A DNA stretch of 64,000 bases from Plazaster borealis (taxonomy: Eukaryota > Echinodermata > Asteroidea > Forcipulatida > Labidiasteridae). The stretch is from NCBI GenBank assembly GCA_021014325.1, contig CM037469.1, positions 12,342,663 to 12,406,662 on the forward strand, read 5' to 3'. The notes under the pieces are model-generated. The model did not search any database. It was not told where the DNA came from and worked only from the letters and a program-made list of their open reading frames with translations. This document shows positions 1 to 11,325 of this stretch, in pieces. Both the position numbers and the translations under genes were made by a program. Numbering within the stretch: position 1 is the first letter of the stretch; each line of letters opens with the position of its first letter.

Positions 1-2645
1 CATCGTCCGAATCCCAGCGCTTGTACAACACGCCATCACGTAAAGACATTTGCTCCCAATAGGCCCAATACATCTTACTCGCTGGAGGCAAGTGGGAAAC
101 ATCCTTCCAATCAGGACGTCCTAACCCCTCACTCTTCGTGGTTAACAACCAACTCATGGTTTTATCTGCCAACTGCGCCTCACGAAGATTCATGTGACTA
201 ATTGAAGGTTCCGCTACCACACCCTCACTACGGCCTGGTTAGCCTCAACCACTGAGCTAACGGATGGTACGGACACCTCACTGTCCTTTTCTTTATCACC
301 TTGCCCACATTGCTTGCACGGTTTCCGTGATAGACTGTCCGCATTGGTATGTTTCCTGCCTGGTCTATGTTGGATTGTCATATCATATTCAGAAATCACT
401 TCTAACCACCTCGCCAGCTGCCCTCAGGATCTTTGAAATTGAGCAACCAGCGGAGTGCTGAGTGATCTGTTCTGACCGTCACCTTTGCCCATAGAGATAC
501 TGCCTGAAGTACCTTAGGTAAACCACTATTGCCAGTAACTCCTGCCGAGTCACACAGTAGTTTTTCTCTGCTTTGCCAAGCTTTCTGCTTGCGTAAGCAA
601 CAACCTTCTCTTCGCCCTCACACACCTGCGACAGCACCGCCCCAATACCTTCAGCACTTGCATCAGTGTCCAATACAAACTTCCCATCCGGCGAAGGATA
701 AGCCAACACCGGAGAAGTTTGCAGTTCTTTCTTCAATTGCTCAAATGCCTCTTGACAGGCATTGTTCCAATCAAAGACCTTTGACTTCCCAGTCAGGGCA
801 TGCAAAGGGCTTGCAATATCCGCAAACCCACGGATAAAACGGCGATAGTAAGATGCCAGCCCTAAGAAACTTCTCACTTCTTTTACTGACTTCGGGACTG
901 GCCATTCGGCGACTACTTTGATCTTTGCAGGATCAGTTTCTATCCCCTCACCCGAGACTATGTGACCTAGGTAGGTCACGGACCTTTGGAAGAGGTGGCA
1001 TTTGCTGGGCTTCAGTTTCAACCCGGCCTTTCTTAGCCTTGAAAACACTACTCGAAGACGCTCCACCTCCTCACTCACTGTCTTGCCAAAAACGATAATG
1101 TCATCGAGATAAATCAACAGAACTTCCCATTGGAGGCCAGACATAACCTTTTCCATTAGGCGTTCGAATGTTGCCGGCGCATTCGCCAAACCAAACGGCA
1201 TTACCTTCCATTTATACAACCCGTTGCGTACCAAGAACGATGATTTTAGTTGGGCGTCCTCATCTAAAGGTACCTGCCAATACCCTGACGCCATATCCAA
1301 GGTTGAAAACCACTTTGCCCTCGAGGGCATCAAGCGTCTCATCGATACGGGGTACTGGATATGCGTCCTTGATAGTAGCGAAATTCAAACCCCTATAATC
1401 CACACACAGACGTTTTGATCCATCCTTTTTCTTGACCAACACAATGTTAGCCGCCCATGGACTATCGGACTCCTCTATTAGACCCTGTTGTCTGAGTCCC
1501 TCAACTTGCCTCAGTATCTCTTGCTGGTGACAAGCAGGATGCCTTCTAGGCCTCTGCTTCTGTGGCCTAGCATCCCCAGTGTTAATAGAATGCTTAACAA
1601 GATTTGTGCGTCCAATGTCACCGTCACCCTTCGAAAATATATCCTGATATTCAATCAAGCACCTCATCACTTCCAGATGGTGTGATGGACTCAAATCCGC
1701 AATGCCCCTCTCATACAAATTCCGTAGGTGCACCGGAAGAGCCTCATGGTTTTGACTATCGTGTGCATTTGGCACGGTCTCCACCTCAACAGGGAATACC
1801 CTTGCGGCTGTAGTTCCCGCGTGGAGTACTCGCTTTTCCTTGCTAGGGTTAAACACCCTAACAGGTACCACCTCAGTGGGTACCTCGACAACAGACCTAG
1901 CTAGCACGAGGCCCCTCTGGGCCAGCTCGCCACCTCCCTCGATTGGCTCAACAATAAATGGACCCTTGAGCCCCTCGCCACGGTTGATGATGGCTCCCCT
2001 TACAATGCCCTCATGACCGGCTGGTATCACAGTTGTCTCAGTTACCACCACTCTGCCGACAAACGCTTCACCTGAACTATTCGTACACTTGACCCTTTGG
2101 CCATTCACATTCAATTCCATATTTCTAAAATCTAAATTACCACCAGTGGACAATAGCCAGTCCATTCCCAACATTGCAGGAAGTGAAATGTCTACGACTA
2201 TTACCTTTACAGGTGTAGTTGTCTTACCGACTGTAAGCTCAACCCACGCCGTGCCCAATATTTGCAATGGCGTACCATCCACTTGGCGTAGCCCAACGTC
2301 ACAACTCTCCAGGGTTGGCCTCTGACCTGGTGGAATTTGGTAATACACTGTAGAACTAATTAACGTGTCAGTTGCACCTGTGTCTATCAACATTCGAAAT
2401 TTTGTCGACCTCACGCATCCATCCACAAATAAACCATACCTCGGGACTGAAACAACCCGTACTTTATTGTCACACTCAAGTTTCCTTTTTCTACTTGATG
2501 TATCTGGTTCTCTTTCCATGGGCCCATTGCTCACTTCAGCCTTTCCGCGGACCCGCCGGAAGACTGCTCGTCGTTTCCCTGCTGGTGTCTGGGTTTCTTG
2601 CACCTTGCTGCAAAATGCCCTCTCACCGCAGTTAAAACACTTCAT
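1..2645 (-). pseudogene. pol region of the Gypsy element (protease, RT, RNase H, integrase start)
   Basis: The 2645-1260 frame opens with a partial zinc knuckle (CFNCGE, with the His and last Cys eroded), an aspartic protease site (DTGA at residues 88-91), then the RT start with 'VKKKDGSKRLCVDYR'. The 1342-479 frame carries RT motif A (TLDMASGY), the YLDD active site (residues 78-81), the thumb/connection (GLASYYRRFI) and RNase H (FVLDTDAS, residues 222-229). A third frame downstream of about 470 holds the RNase H tail (IQHRPGRKHTNADSLSR) and, to position 1, the region before the integrase zinc finger (DGVLYKRW). At least two frameshifts separate these parts, so it is a dead or decayed copy. 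Confidence 0.92.
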
Positions 2646-2646
2646 G

Positions 2647-4017
2647 TCAGACCTGGTCCCCTACTCTGAAAACGCCGTCCATCTGGACTTTGGGAACCTC
2701 AGGCACCCTCACAGGGGCCTCTTTTGATGGTTGCGACGCTAACAGCTTTACCATAACATCTAGCTGTTTTGTCAAGTCACCAACACACCTCGACTGTTCA
2801 CCAAGGGCCCTTTCTACAGACATTAACCGTTCCTCAGTGTCACGGTCCACCGCCCTCACTAGCTTAAACGGTCTCTCCTCCCTCCTCTGAGACTCAACCT
2901 CCTCAAAACTCTGCGTTTCGAGGGCTGCCTGTATGGCTTCAGCCAAAGTCTTAGGCCTGGCACGAAATATGCCTTGCCTCACGGACTGACCCGCCACGGC
3001 ATCCATAAAATGGTTCCGTTCCAGACGATCTCTCGAATCCTCTGTGATTTCAGGATATGCCTTTAACGCCAATTCATGTATCACTTGGCCCAGTTCTTGA
3101 AGAGATTCTTTGGGTTTCTGACGCCTATGTCTAAGTTCCACTAGGAAGTTCTCTGCCTGGCGGCCAAGGCCAAACCTCCTGGACAAAAGCTTTACCAACT
3201 CGTCATACGAGTATTTGTGCTGTTGTGTACTGTTACCAAGGATACGGACAGCATCACCTTGTAGACTGGCTGCCAAATACTCTGCCGACTGCTCTTTGTC
3301 CCAACGGTTAACTAACCGACAACTCTCAAAATGTTTATGGTACTCATTCCATTGAATTCTCCCACTGTAACGATCGGGGACAATATAAGGGCGACGAGGG
3401 GTACCTCTATCTTTCACCCCTCTCCCCCAACAACTCTCGTTTCTCTCTTCAGGTTCCAAGGCCCTGCCTTTTCAGTGCCTGTTTGTTCAGCTGACACACT
3501 GTCAGAAATACTTGGTGATCTTGTTGCAAAACTTAACAACTCACAATGGACTTGTTTGTCCTTCATATCCACAAAAGGATTTGTACTCCTCAAACCCTCC
3601 TCCTCACGTACCTTAGCGGTAACAGGAGTGGATACCTCATTGCTCCTCCGAGGAGTAATCCAATCACTCAAATTATGCTCTCCATGTCCATCCAACAAAG
3701 GGATCTCGGCAATTTTCTTTGTACTAGATGGTGTTCGTGCCTCAAATGAGGCGAAGCCTGAGGACTCCTCCTAAGTCGTTTAAACATTGACTCGGAAATT
3801 TAAAATCAATGTCCCCATCTATTCTCACACGCTTTTGCTGGCGTCCTCCAGCTCGACTAACTGGTTCCTCGGACGTCTTTGCCTGCTTTAAGGCAGCCTC
3901 AAGCTCCTCAATCCGCCTCGCCTGTTGGGCCTTCTCCCACTGCAGTAACTGCAGTTCCATTCTGGACCTACTAAGGTCCTCTTGATAGCTGGGATTTAAT
4001 TGTTTGGTCTCACTCAT
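2647..4017 (-). pseudogene. gag-like region of the Gypsy element, frame-disrupted
   Basis: Three minus-strand pieces make up this region. The 5' piece (4017-3742) has a coiled-coil-like stretch rich in Glu, Gln and Leu. A short piece (3698-3414) overlaps the next in another frame. The 270-residue piece (3459-2647) has the retrotransposon Gag signature: a helical segment with 'WNEYHKHFE', then a 'YDELVKLLSRRFG' helix and a 'LRHRRQKPKESLQELGQVI' segment, as in Ty3/Gypsy capsid domains. Gag would form the cytoplasmic particle. The frame shifts twice, so the copy is probably inactive. Confidence 0.8.
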
Positions 4018-4246
4018 AGTGAGGTGACCTGCTCACTGCGAGCAATAACAATACGCCTCTGCCTCAGAAATTGTCTCCGTTGTCGGTGACTTTTAATTGC
4101 CAGCAGGCAGACTATGATAATTACCAAAACCAGACAAATAAGAACTAGACTTAGTGCTAGAAAACCGAGTACTTCTTTCATGGGAAACTCCCACTGACAT
4201 TGACTAATTTACATGGAATCGGTCCTTGTAGTTGCATCAAATCATA

Positions 4247-4264
4247 ATCCCACTTCTGACACCA
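4247..4264 (-). other. Primer-binding site of the Gypsy element
   Basis: Three bases inside the LTR end, the minus strand reads TGGTGTCAGAAGTGGGAT. The leading TGG is expected for a site complementary to a tRNA 3' CCA end. The tRNA species was not identified. Confidence 0.7.
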
Positions 4265-4267
4265 TTT

Positions 4268-5315
4268 TGTCGCGCAACGCCCCCTTTAGCAAGAAGTTGC
4301 TTGACTATAGGCAGCTACCTAGGAGGCGCTGGCTTCGGACGGCCTGACCGGAAAACCCTGAGCGGCTAGGGAATGATCCGTTGGGACTGAATTGTACCGT
4401 CCCGATTTGATAACAACTACACAGGATCCGAAATGAAATAAGAAATAGTCGACAAACTAAATGCAGCAAATCAAATGGTTTATTTAATAACTTCCTCCCT
4501 CAACGGAGGCTCTCTGTCCCTGGCAAATGATCAGAACACTTACAAATCACAATATAAATCACACACTAAATCACTTTTATAATAACCTCCACCTACGAGG
4601 TAGGGCCAGTACTTAATAAACAACTTCACTCTGATATTATTAAACAACTACCCCAAAATACAACGTGACTGTTCCCAAGCAATTCCTCCGTGAGGCGGGC
4701 TACCTCAGGTGATCGCTTTCGTGTACACTCAACTACACGGTCCTAAACACCACCGTGAGCACGGCTAGTCTTTCCAAGACTACCGGTAGTTTCCCAGGGG
4801 GTCCGAGCAGAAATACCCGGGGCCGTTCTCGCACTAAAACCGTGCGTAACCACGCAACAACGGGTTCACAGGCCCACAATTCCAATCTGCTACCTCACAT
4901 TCAACACACTGAGTACAACCCAAGGTTCCTCAAAAGGCACCTCACCATATACTCTACAGTGAATGAAACAACCCCTCACACAATTCCGCACTGCACACAC
5001 AGCGCTAAACTAAAAGTGTACTCACCACTTCCAAGGCTTGACATGAACTCCCTAAAAACTTTCTCCCGCACGCCGCGCTACTCATGCACTTTCGCTGCAC
5101 GCACTTGGCTTGCGGCGGCCGTCAGACAGCGCAAACACGCTGCATTCTCGCATGCCGTACTCCAGCCTACTGCTCTGCTGGACTGTACCATTAATCTTAA
5201 GGTAAGTAATTTAATCAATAATCTCACTGGCCGTCGTTTCGCCACAGTACCACAGAGTATTAGGCCACCCATGGAGGAAGGAAATGTATTTCCTTCCTCC
5301 ATGGGCCACCCAACA
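4268..5315 (-). repeat. 5' LTR of the Gypsy element
   Basis: On the minus strand the block starts TGTTGGG and ends GCGCGACA, giving TG...CA ends with short inverted termini (TGT/ACA). It abuts a primer-binding site after a 3-base gap. Length is about 1.05 kb. A minus-strand AATAAA-type signal lies in the 'tttatttaa' stretch near 4480. The outer boundary at 5315 is inferred from the terminal motif because the partner LTR is not in the window. The outer end holds an 18-bp-arm palindrome (5268-5305). Confidence 0.75.
5268..5305. repeat. Near-perfect palindrome at the LTR outer end
   Basis: Two 18-base arms, beginning cccatggagg and ending cctccatggg, are exact reverse complements separated by only two bases (gt). 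In the transcript orientation this lies at the start of U3. Confidence 0.9.
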
Positions 5316-5823
5316 AAATTGTTTGTTTGTCCATAAGGGGTCCTCCATACATGCCATAGGGTCGGTAGGTTTATTTTTTTATTTTTTTATTTTCTGTAAA
5401 CATGGATATTTTTTTACGAATATAAACTCTTTGGTATTAAAATACTAAGTCCAAATACAAAAACACAACACTTTCACTGTATTGAACTCTTTTATTAAAT
5501 GTCTTTGAATAGTATTTTCATACAAACAACTGTTCAACACACAACAGTTTGGGGTTATAGTCTCTTCCTGTTTCAACATTTTGAGACAAATTTTATGGAG
5601 ATTTTTAATGAAAATTTTGAAGAAAAAAAAATGGGAAAAAAAACCCCATATGTTTTATGACGAAAATGACGGTCGGACTGACGAGGAAAAACAAACAGTT
5701 ATAATTTGTTTTGCCTTAGCTTTGGGGACAGCTACAGTATAAGGCACAGAAGTTGTGTATTTCTTTTGTACAATTCTCTAACTGGAACCTCTCCTCATGT
5801 ACGTTTGATTGATCGTGACTCAC
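5316..5823. other. Non-coding gap between Gypsy LTR and MINDY-like exon
   Basis: AT-rich sequence with poly-T and poly-A runs. No exon, repeat or RNA gene was recognised. Confidence 0.5.
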
Positions 5824-5943
5824 CCTTGGACAGAAGAGACCATACGGAAACGGACCTTTCAGACTCTTCCATTGCAAGCAAGCTCGTTTCCACTCCTCGT
5901 CAAACGAGAACATACGCGTCCCAAAAATCACCTGCTTCAATTC
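5824..5943 (-). CDS. Exon of a MINDY (FAM188-type) deubiquitinase-family protein
   Basis: A 40-codon exon with an acceptor (CTCCACACAG) and a strong donor (CCAAGG|GTGAGT), phase 0 at both ends. It encodes a segment containing 'ELKQVIFGTR', 'FSFDEEWKRA' and 'PYGLFCPR'. The FGT-x(n)-F-x-EEW-x(n)-YGL pattern resembles the N-terminal part of the MINDY/FAM188 catalytic domain (Lys48-linked ubiquitin hydrolases and inactive relatives such as MINDY4B). The next exon, which would hold the glutamine/cysteine active-site region, is not in the window, so activity cannot be judged. The gene continues left, beyond or through the Gypsy insertion. Family assignment is from memory of the motif pattern. Confidence 0.65.
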
Positions 5944-7730
5944 CTGTGTGGAGAACAATATGATTATGGCATGGTGTGTGTGTGTGTGTGTGGGGGTATT
6001 TATCTATTTAAATTTTAAATCTTTAGACATTTTCACAATAAGTACAAGTTGAACAGGAGCTGTCAAGGGTATATAATAGTATAAAAACTTTCATAGAAAG
6101 ATGTGTACGACCAGACCCCTGTCAACAATAACAATATATTTATACAAATATTAAAATGGAAATAGCACACAAAATATTTTTTAAAACCCATAAATGTATA
6201 AAAATGACAACAAAAGCAATTCCAAAACCCGACAGAAACAAACACCCTTAAAAACAAACCCAGGAGGCAGGGAAACAAATTTCGAAAAAAAAAACCAACA
6301 AGACTTTGGGGTTGGAAAAGAAAACAAGTATGTAGTGTACCCGGTCCTGTATGTGATGTTATTAAAGACTATGTCAGCATTCTCACTCAGCAGTGGGTCT
6401 GCCGGCCACATGCCAGTTTAAAACCTCTGACGATGGACCAGTCAGAAATCAGTCCAATTGGTCCACTTGGCTAGTTCATTGCTATCCTTAACACTGTGCG
6501 GATGACTCTCGGGGGAGAGTTTTACAAATTTATCAAGGAAACTAAAATAGAGAGCATTTAAACTCAATTTTTGGAAAACTGAACAAATACGTTAATTTTT
6601 TTACCACTGAACCTTCTCTTTTTACAATGTCAGAGAAGGACAAGAAGCATAAAGCTTTGTTTTTTGTTTTCATTTGAAATGCCAAGTTTGACATTATTTT
6701 ATTAAATAAGATGTATTATCTGTTTTAAAAGGTTAAGCTACATGTACAATGTGAACCACTGCCTGCACGCATTGTTTATTTCAAGTCCCACGCAAATGAC
6801 AATGTGACAATGTAATTGAAACAGCATTCTCCTTTGGTCCGCTGGCCAAATGCCAGTTAAAAATTCAGTCAAAATTCACTCCAAGTGGTTCGGCTGTTTA
6901 GTTCAGTGTTGAAAAGCATCCCTATTTAATATGTTAAAATGCTGTAAAGTTCATTTCTACACAAAAGACCGGATAACATGCGCAGACATAATGAGTGAAA
7001 ACTTCATAACAGGAAAATGTAGGGCCTACAGGGCACTATGATAAACACCTGCACATTCAGACATAAGCCTATGAGCAAGGTGTACTGGCGACATCGCGAA
7101 TGACACACTGCAGAAAAAACAAAACGCCGTTGCAGTAAATTGTGAAGCCATGTCTGCCTTTACCGAACTGTAAAGATAGTCCGATCAATTATTCATTGTT
7201 TACCCTTTGCCTTGTCTGTTTGCTCTCTGCCTCTAATCATGTATTTCCACTTGAATGCTTTTGTTACACTTATATACCTGTTCATGTGTGTTGTCTTGTC
7301 ATTTAGCCTTCGAGAAAGACTCTGCTAGGGTCGAAACGTCAAGCCATTAACTATTTTTTGCAATTATTCTTTAATCCAATAGATGCAGGGATGTGAACCA
7401 ATCACTCTGCCAGCCAAATGCGGTCCACATCACACACTAACAACGTCAGCAAGGAAAACGACGCTCTTTCGATTTCCCCTGGGCAGCTGCACAACCCTAA
7501 CCCTCCTACTATCAGCGTGCTTCTCGAGGATTAACCGACCCACACCTCACTATGCCACAAAAGCATTTTGAGGCACACACATGCTGATGTAGAGAGTAGA
7601 GCCATTGCCCTGAGCCAACCTGGGCCCAGCAAGATTGAGTGCTGCAGTCAGTCACCTAGGCCCTGTATGCTCATTTAAAAATAAAAAATAAAACGCGAAG
7701 AGAGTTATAAAAAAAAAAAATTTGACTTAC
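5944..7730. other. Intron-like, repeat-poor sequence
   Basis: AT-rich. Contains a (GT)n run at 5977-5992 and two short stretches sharing 'gccagtt' and 'tcagtcaaaattca'-type words (6415-6475, 6845-6905), probably remnants of one repeat. The word 'ggtcgaaacgtc' near 7330 is common in invertebrate retroelement debris. No gene was recognised. Confidence 0.45.
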
Positions 7731-7782
7731 AGTTGGCATGGAAGGCGAACATATGGGGAGCATTAACAATTTAGAATTTCTC
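7731..7782 (-). CDS. Possible small exon upstream of the MINDY-like exon
   Basis: A 52-bp minus-strand interval follows a long pyrimidine tract (T13, then CATTTTCGAG) and ends in a perfect donor (CAACT|GTAAGT). It is open in one frame (one leading base plus 17 codons ending 'SPSMPT') and ends in phase 0. It would splice in frame onto the exon at 5943, giving 'SPSMPT' joined to 'ELKQVIFG'. No independent family match was recognised. Confidence 0.4.
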
Positions 7783-8460
7783 CTCGAAAATGAAAAAAAA
7801 AAAAATAATAATAATGTTGTATCCTGGTAATATTATACTATTGAATTCTCTCAAACAATTTTCTACTGGGAATTTTTGTTCAGCTTCCCCAGAAGGTTTT
7901 CTTTGTTCAAGGTGTACCCCCGAGAGGGATTCTTTTGTAATACGGAAACAATAGAGCAACAACAGAAGGACCCCACAAACAGCATCCATCAGGTTAGGGG
8001 AACAAGAATGGGTGCAACTTTTTCACTGCAAGTGACATGGCTGGTATTTACTCTTTGAATACAAACACATACATTTATGATCCCTATATAGTTATTCATT
8101 AGACCTCACTGTACATGTACGCAAACATTAACACGTATTTAAGAATAAATTTGGAAGCCTCTGATCGGCAAACATGACCTTTGCATCCAATTTAAAACTT
8201 AAGTGGTGTTAAATTTCAATAGTAATGTAGGCAGGGAAATAATTATAATGCAGATAGTTTCAAATAAGTGTAGACAATTATTTGGGGAAGGTAAACAACA
8301 TTCCCCAGTCCGGAACAAAATGAAATGTAGACCAAACAAAAATTGTTATTATTTATTGCTGGTAATGAAACCAAGGAATGCCTCAAAAGTGAACTTAATC
8401 ACTGTAGCTCACAAGCCTGAGGGAAACCTGTAAACAAGGGTGCTTGAAATGAAGCAGAAA

Positions 8461-8623
8461 TACTGGGGTTAACCCCTACTCTTCCAAGATAAGTGTTCTG
8501 GGTTCTTTTACCAATCCTACACAGGACCTACAGCTTAATGTCCCATTTAAAGGATAAAGCAATTACGATAATGTGACTCAGATCTAGAAAGTTTCTCGAA
8601 AGCTCAGATTTTACCCTTTTTTT
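8461..8623 (-). mobile_element. Fragment of tRNA-Leu-type SINE body
   Basis: The stretch from 'cccctactcttccaagataag' through 'taatgtcccatttaaaggat' matches, with divergence, the body of the fuller SINE at 16347-16780 (ctgggttcttttac; cgtcccatccgaaggac). Both head and tail are missing. Its last ~85 bp reappear beyond the adjacent MITE. Confidence 0.6.
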
Positions 8624-8996
8624 AAAGGTATCGTACACGTTTGGTAATGACTCAAAACAAATATTAGCATAAAAACTTAATTGGTAACAAGCAACGGAGA
8701 GCTGTTGATAGTATAAAACATTGTAGGAAACGACTCCCTCTGAAGTTATGTAGTTTTTGAGAAAGAGGTAATTTCTCACTAAAATAATAAAAACTTCTTG
8801 CAAGAAGTTTTTATTCCTATCCGATGAAAGCACACAAATTTGTACAACAAGGGTGTTTTTTCTTTCATCATTTTCTTGCAACTTCGATGACTAATTGAGC
8901 CCAAATTTTCACAGGCTTGTTATTTTATGCATATGTTGGGATACACCAAGTGAGAACACTGGTCTTTGACAATTTCCAAACGTGTTCAGTGCCTTA
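8624..8996 (-). mobile_element. MITE family A, copy 1
   Basis: Ends are imperfect inverted repeats carrying acgtttggtaa (left) and ccaaacgtgttcagtgcc (right). The body contains the family words caacggagagctgttgata, cttcttgcaagaag and ttgtacaacaagggtgt. ORFs here are by-products shared by every copy. It lies between two copies of an ~85-bp direct repeat (8541-8623 and 8999-9087). Confidence 0.85.
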
Positions 8997-9299
8997 TATG
9001 TCCCATCCAAAGGATAAAGCAATAATGATAATGTGAGTGTGACTCAGATCAAGAGAATTTCTCAAAGCTCAGATTTTACCTTTTTTTTTTAAATCCAAGC
9101 TTTCATGTTTCAAGGCTCTCAAATAACTAAATTGGAAATAGGCCTAATTTACGAAAACAACATTGAATCTTCATGTAAGCAAATTGTTTACAGACGACGA
9201 TGAGACTCTCAGCTTATTGCAAAAGGACCCAAGGCAGTAAAATCTACTTTGAAGGTTATATTTATTAATGGAACTTAGATTATTCGATTTATTTTTTTC

Positions 9300-9490
9300 A
9301 TTACGCATCCAACAGGACGAATAGGAGACGGTGAAGAAATTTTCAGTTTAAGATATCGTGGGAGAAAAACCAAAACAAATGGAGAACACCCATGCAAGCT
9401 AGGTTCCCTGGTCCAGTATTCAAACCGGGGTCACAGTGGGGTGAAAGACAGGGAGAGAAGCCACTGAGCCGACCTGATCCCCTGAACTTG
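9300..9490 (-). mobile_element. tRNA-derived SINE, family 2, copy 1
   Basis: On the minus strand, a head with an A-box-like stretch (TCGGCTCAGTGG) and a worn B-box (GGTTTGAATACTGG) is followed by a body with 'GCATGGGTGTTCTCC', 'TTTTTCTCCCACGATA' and 'CTGAAAATTTCTTC'. This order matches the better copy at 11326-11580. Confidence 0.6.
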
Positions 9491-10153
9491 GTACAAGTTA
9501 GGGCTATCCTAGCCTGAACATCTGACTTCACACTTCGAGGCCTGATCGTGAATAGCGCCAGATACCTGCCTTGAGCACCTGGTCGGATCTTGCCAGATGT
9601 ACCTTTGAGTTGACTTCACATGGAGATTCGCAATCAATTCACGCCTAGCCGAGACATATTGTAACATATTACGTAGTGAATAAAACAAATTATGCATGTA
9701 CAAACAAATGCACACCGAAATTGCTTGGCTGACATCACCTCAGAACAATCATAACACAGATATGAAAAGCTTACGTCACTGCATGTTTATCCAATGAAAT
9801 CATTGTATCCAATGAAATCATTGGGCCTGGAAGACCAGTGCCTGTCTTTATCCTTACAGGGGACTATTCTAGGGCTATCCTCGAATTTCAATAATTGAAT
9901 TTACTGATATCTAGGTAAATTTCCTAAAGAGAGAGAGATAGATAGATAGAGAGAGAGGGGTGGGCGTGGCTTGGGATGGGGAACCTTTGGAAGAATCACC
10001 GTGAATTACAATCATATCATCATGGATTGGGGAGTCATGGTAGTCCAGGATCTGAAACTATGACTATGGTATTTTTTTGTTTTTTTATGAAATGGTTCAC
10101 AGTATATACAGCCTTTTTGTGAATCACATGTGGGGCTACAAATTTCAGAGACT
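9491..10153. other. Dispersed repeat fragments and a GA/GATA microsatellite
   Basis: At 9495-9605 is a copy of a repeat with 'cttcgaggc' and 'gccagatacctgcc', seen also near 48483, 50855, 54150 and 57700. At 9785-9870 the words 'ccaatgaaatcattg' (twice) and 'cctgtctttatcctt' recur inverted near 53930. A (GA)/(GATA) run lies at 9931-9957. No gene was seen. Confidence 0.5.
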
Positions 10154-10563
10154 TCAAATAATAATTATATTTATGAACCAATTTTCCAAAGGGAAAATAG
10201 AATCAGCTGTTACAAAAGGAGTAACAGACCTGGAATTACACTGAGGCCACCTCGCCATGGCCTCTGTTTTTGCCCCTGGTTTTGGCCTTGATACCCCTTC
10301 AGAAGGTTCCCCACTTAAAGATTGTCCAACAGAAGTACCCTTTGCAAAATGAAAATGGCCTTGCCCTCTCAAAGATGAAATTCTAGGCCTGGAGTAACAA
10401 ACAGTAACAACTGCATTTCCCCTCGTACAGACAAAAAGAGGCAAACACGTTTTATATTTATTTTTCATATTTTTTAATACCCCCTTTTTCATAAACTAAG
10501 AAAGTTGGAATTGATTGAAGATTCTGTAAATCCCTTTGTCTACATTAAAGACAAGTTACTTAC

Positions 10564-10686
10564 CAGAGCAGTTTTATAATCCATGGGCAGCCCAGGAAGT
10601 TTGGGAGCGGTAGCGGCGAGGACTTCTGCCATGTCCGTCTTGATCTCTAACACTGATGTGGTGTAGGCACGGGTACGCAGTGGAGC
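10564..10686 (-). CDS. Exon of an unidentified minus-strand gene
   Basis: 41 codons, phase 0 to phase 0, between a textbook acceptor (CACCCCCTGCAG) and a perfect donor (CTCTG|GTAAGT). The other two frames contain stops. The peptide begins APLRTRAYTTSVLEIK and ends LPMDYKTAL; no domain was recognised. Order, strand and phase allow it to belong with the exons at 13661 and 5824 in one gene, but this was not proven. An open stretch at 10240-10398 is a weaker exon candidate because its phase does not join cleanly. Confidence 0.55.
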
Positions 10687-11325
10687 CTGCAGGGGGTGGA
10701 ACACACAGTGGCTTAGAGGTCTCAATTGGGTATTGACATTAACTTTGCCATCAAAGAGTGACATTGAAAAGCAAAAGTTGTTGTATCAACAAAAATGGCA
10801 ATAGAATCTGGGTTTTGGAAACTCATGTTTTTCCTGGGGACCATGGCAACGGTCTGGTTTTTATTTCCGGCTTAAGTCGTTTGTATGGTGTGTAGTTTCA
10901 TTCCCTTGTTTATTTGTTTGTATTAGTGTGTTTGCTGCATTTTTTTCTGAATGTCTGTGATTTGAGTCTTGCACTGTCGGTTTCACAAAGAGCCAAGAAT
11001 TATCTTAAACGGCGTTCACATCATTGGTAAGATTTAAAGTATAAAAGTTCACAGATTTGCACTGTGTTAAGATAGTCATATGGTGGAAAACTTCCCTTGA
11101 AAATATTTTGCTTGAAATGCTACAGTTTATTGGAAAATGATTAAAACAAATTAGTTTTGATCTCTCGAGTCCAAAACCCAATGTATGAAAACAGTAAAAA
11201 ACAGCGACTGGGTTTTTCCGCTATTTTTTCTGATTCACATAAAAGTACCGATACTGGTCTTTGATAATTATCCGCATGTTTTAAGACGATTTAGCCAATG
11301 AACCAATCTTACTAACAAAAGCAGT
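10687..11325. other. Intron-like sequence
   Basis: No exon or repeat family was recognised in these ~640 bases. Confidence 0.4.

Larger units (their letters stand above)
1..5315 (-). mobile_element. Ty3/Gypsy LTR retrotransposon, decayed, runs off left edge
   Basis: The minus strand reads, 5' to 3', LTR (5315-4268), primer-binding site, gag-like frames, zinc knuckle, aspartic protease, reverse transcriptase, RNase H and the start of the integrase region, which continues past position 1. This domain order is that of Ty3/Gypsy elements. The coding part changes frame several times (near 3700, 3430, 2646, 1300 and 470), so this copy cannot make an intact polyprotein. The downstream LTR is outside the window, so the target-site duplication and LTR-LTR divergence cannot be read. 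The insertion lies just beyond the MINDY-like exon, possibly in that gene's intron. Confidence 0.93.

Noticed and set aside
7310..7350. Hammerhead ribozyme (ggtcgaaacgtc near 7330)
   Set aside because: The GAAAC-like box is present, but the upstream CUGAUGA core box is missing and no helix arrangement fits.
8528..8881. ~75-117-codon ORF beginning MQENDERKNTLVVQ, also near 25052, 37162 and 38879
   Set aside because: The same frame appears in every family-A MITE, with stops and shifts between copies, so it is a by-product of the repeat.
10154..10492. 112-codon minus-strand ORF as an exon
   Set aside because: The stretch after TTACTCCAG is open, but the phase does not join the neighbouring exon and the donor (GTCTGT) is weak.
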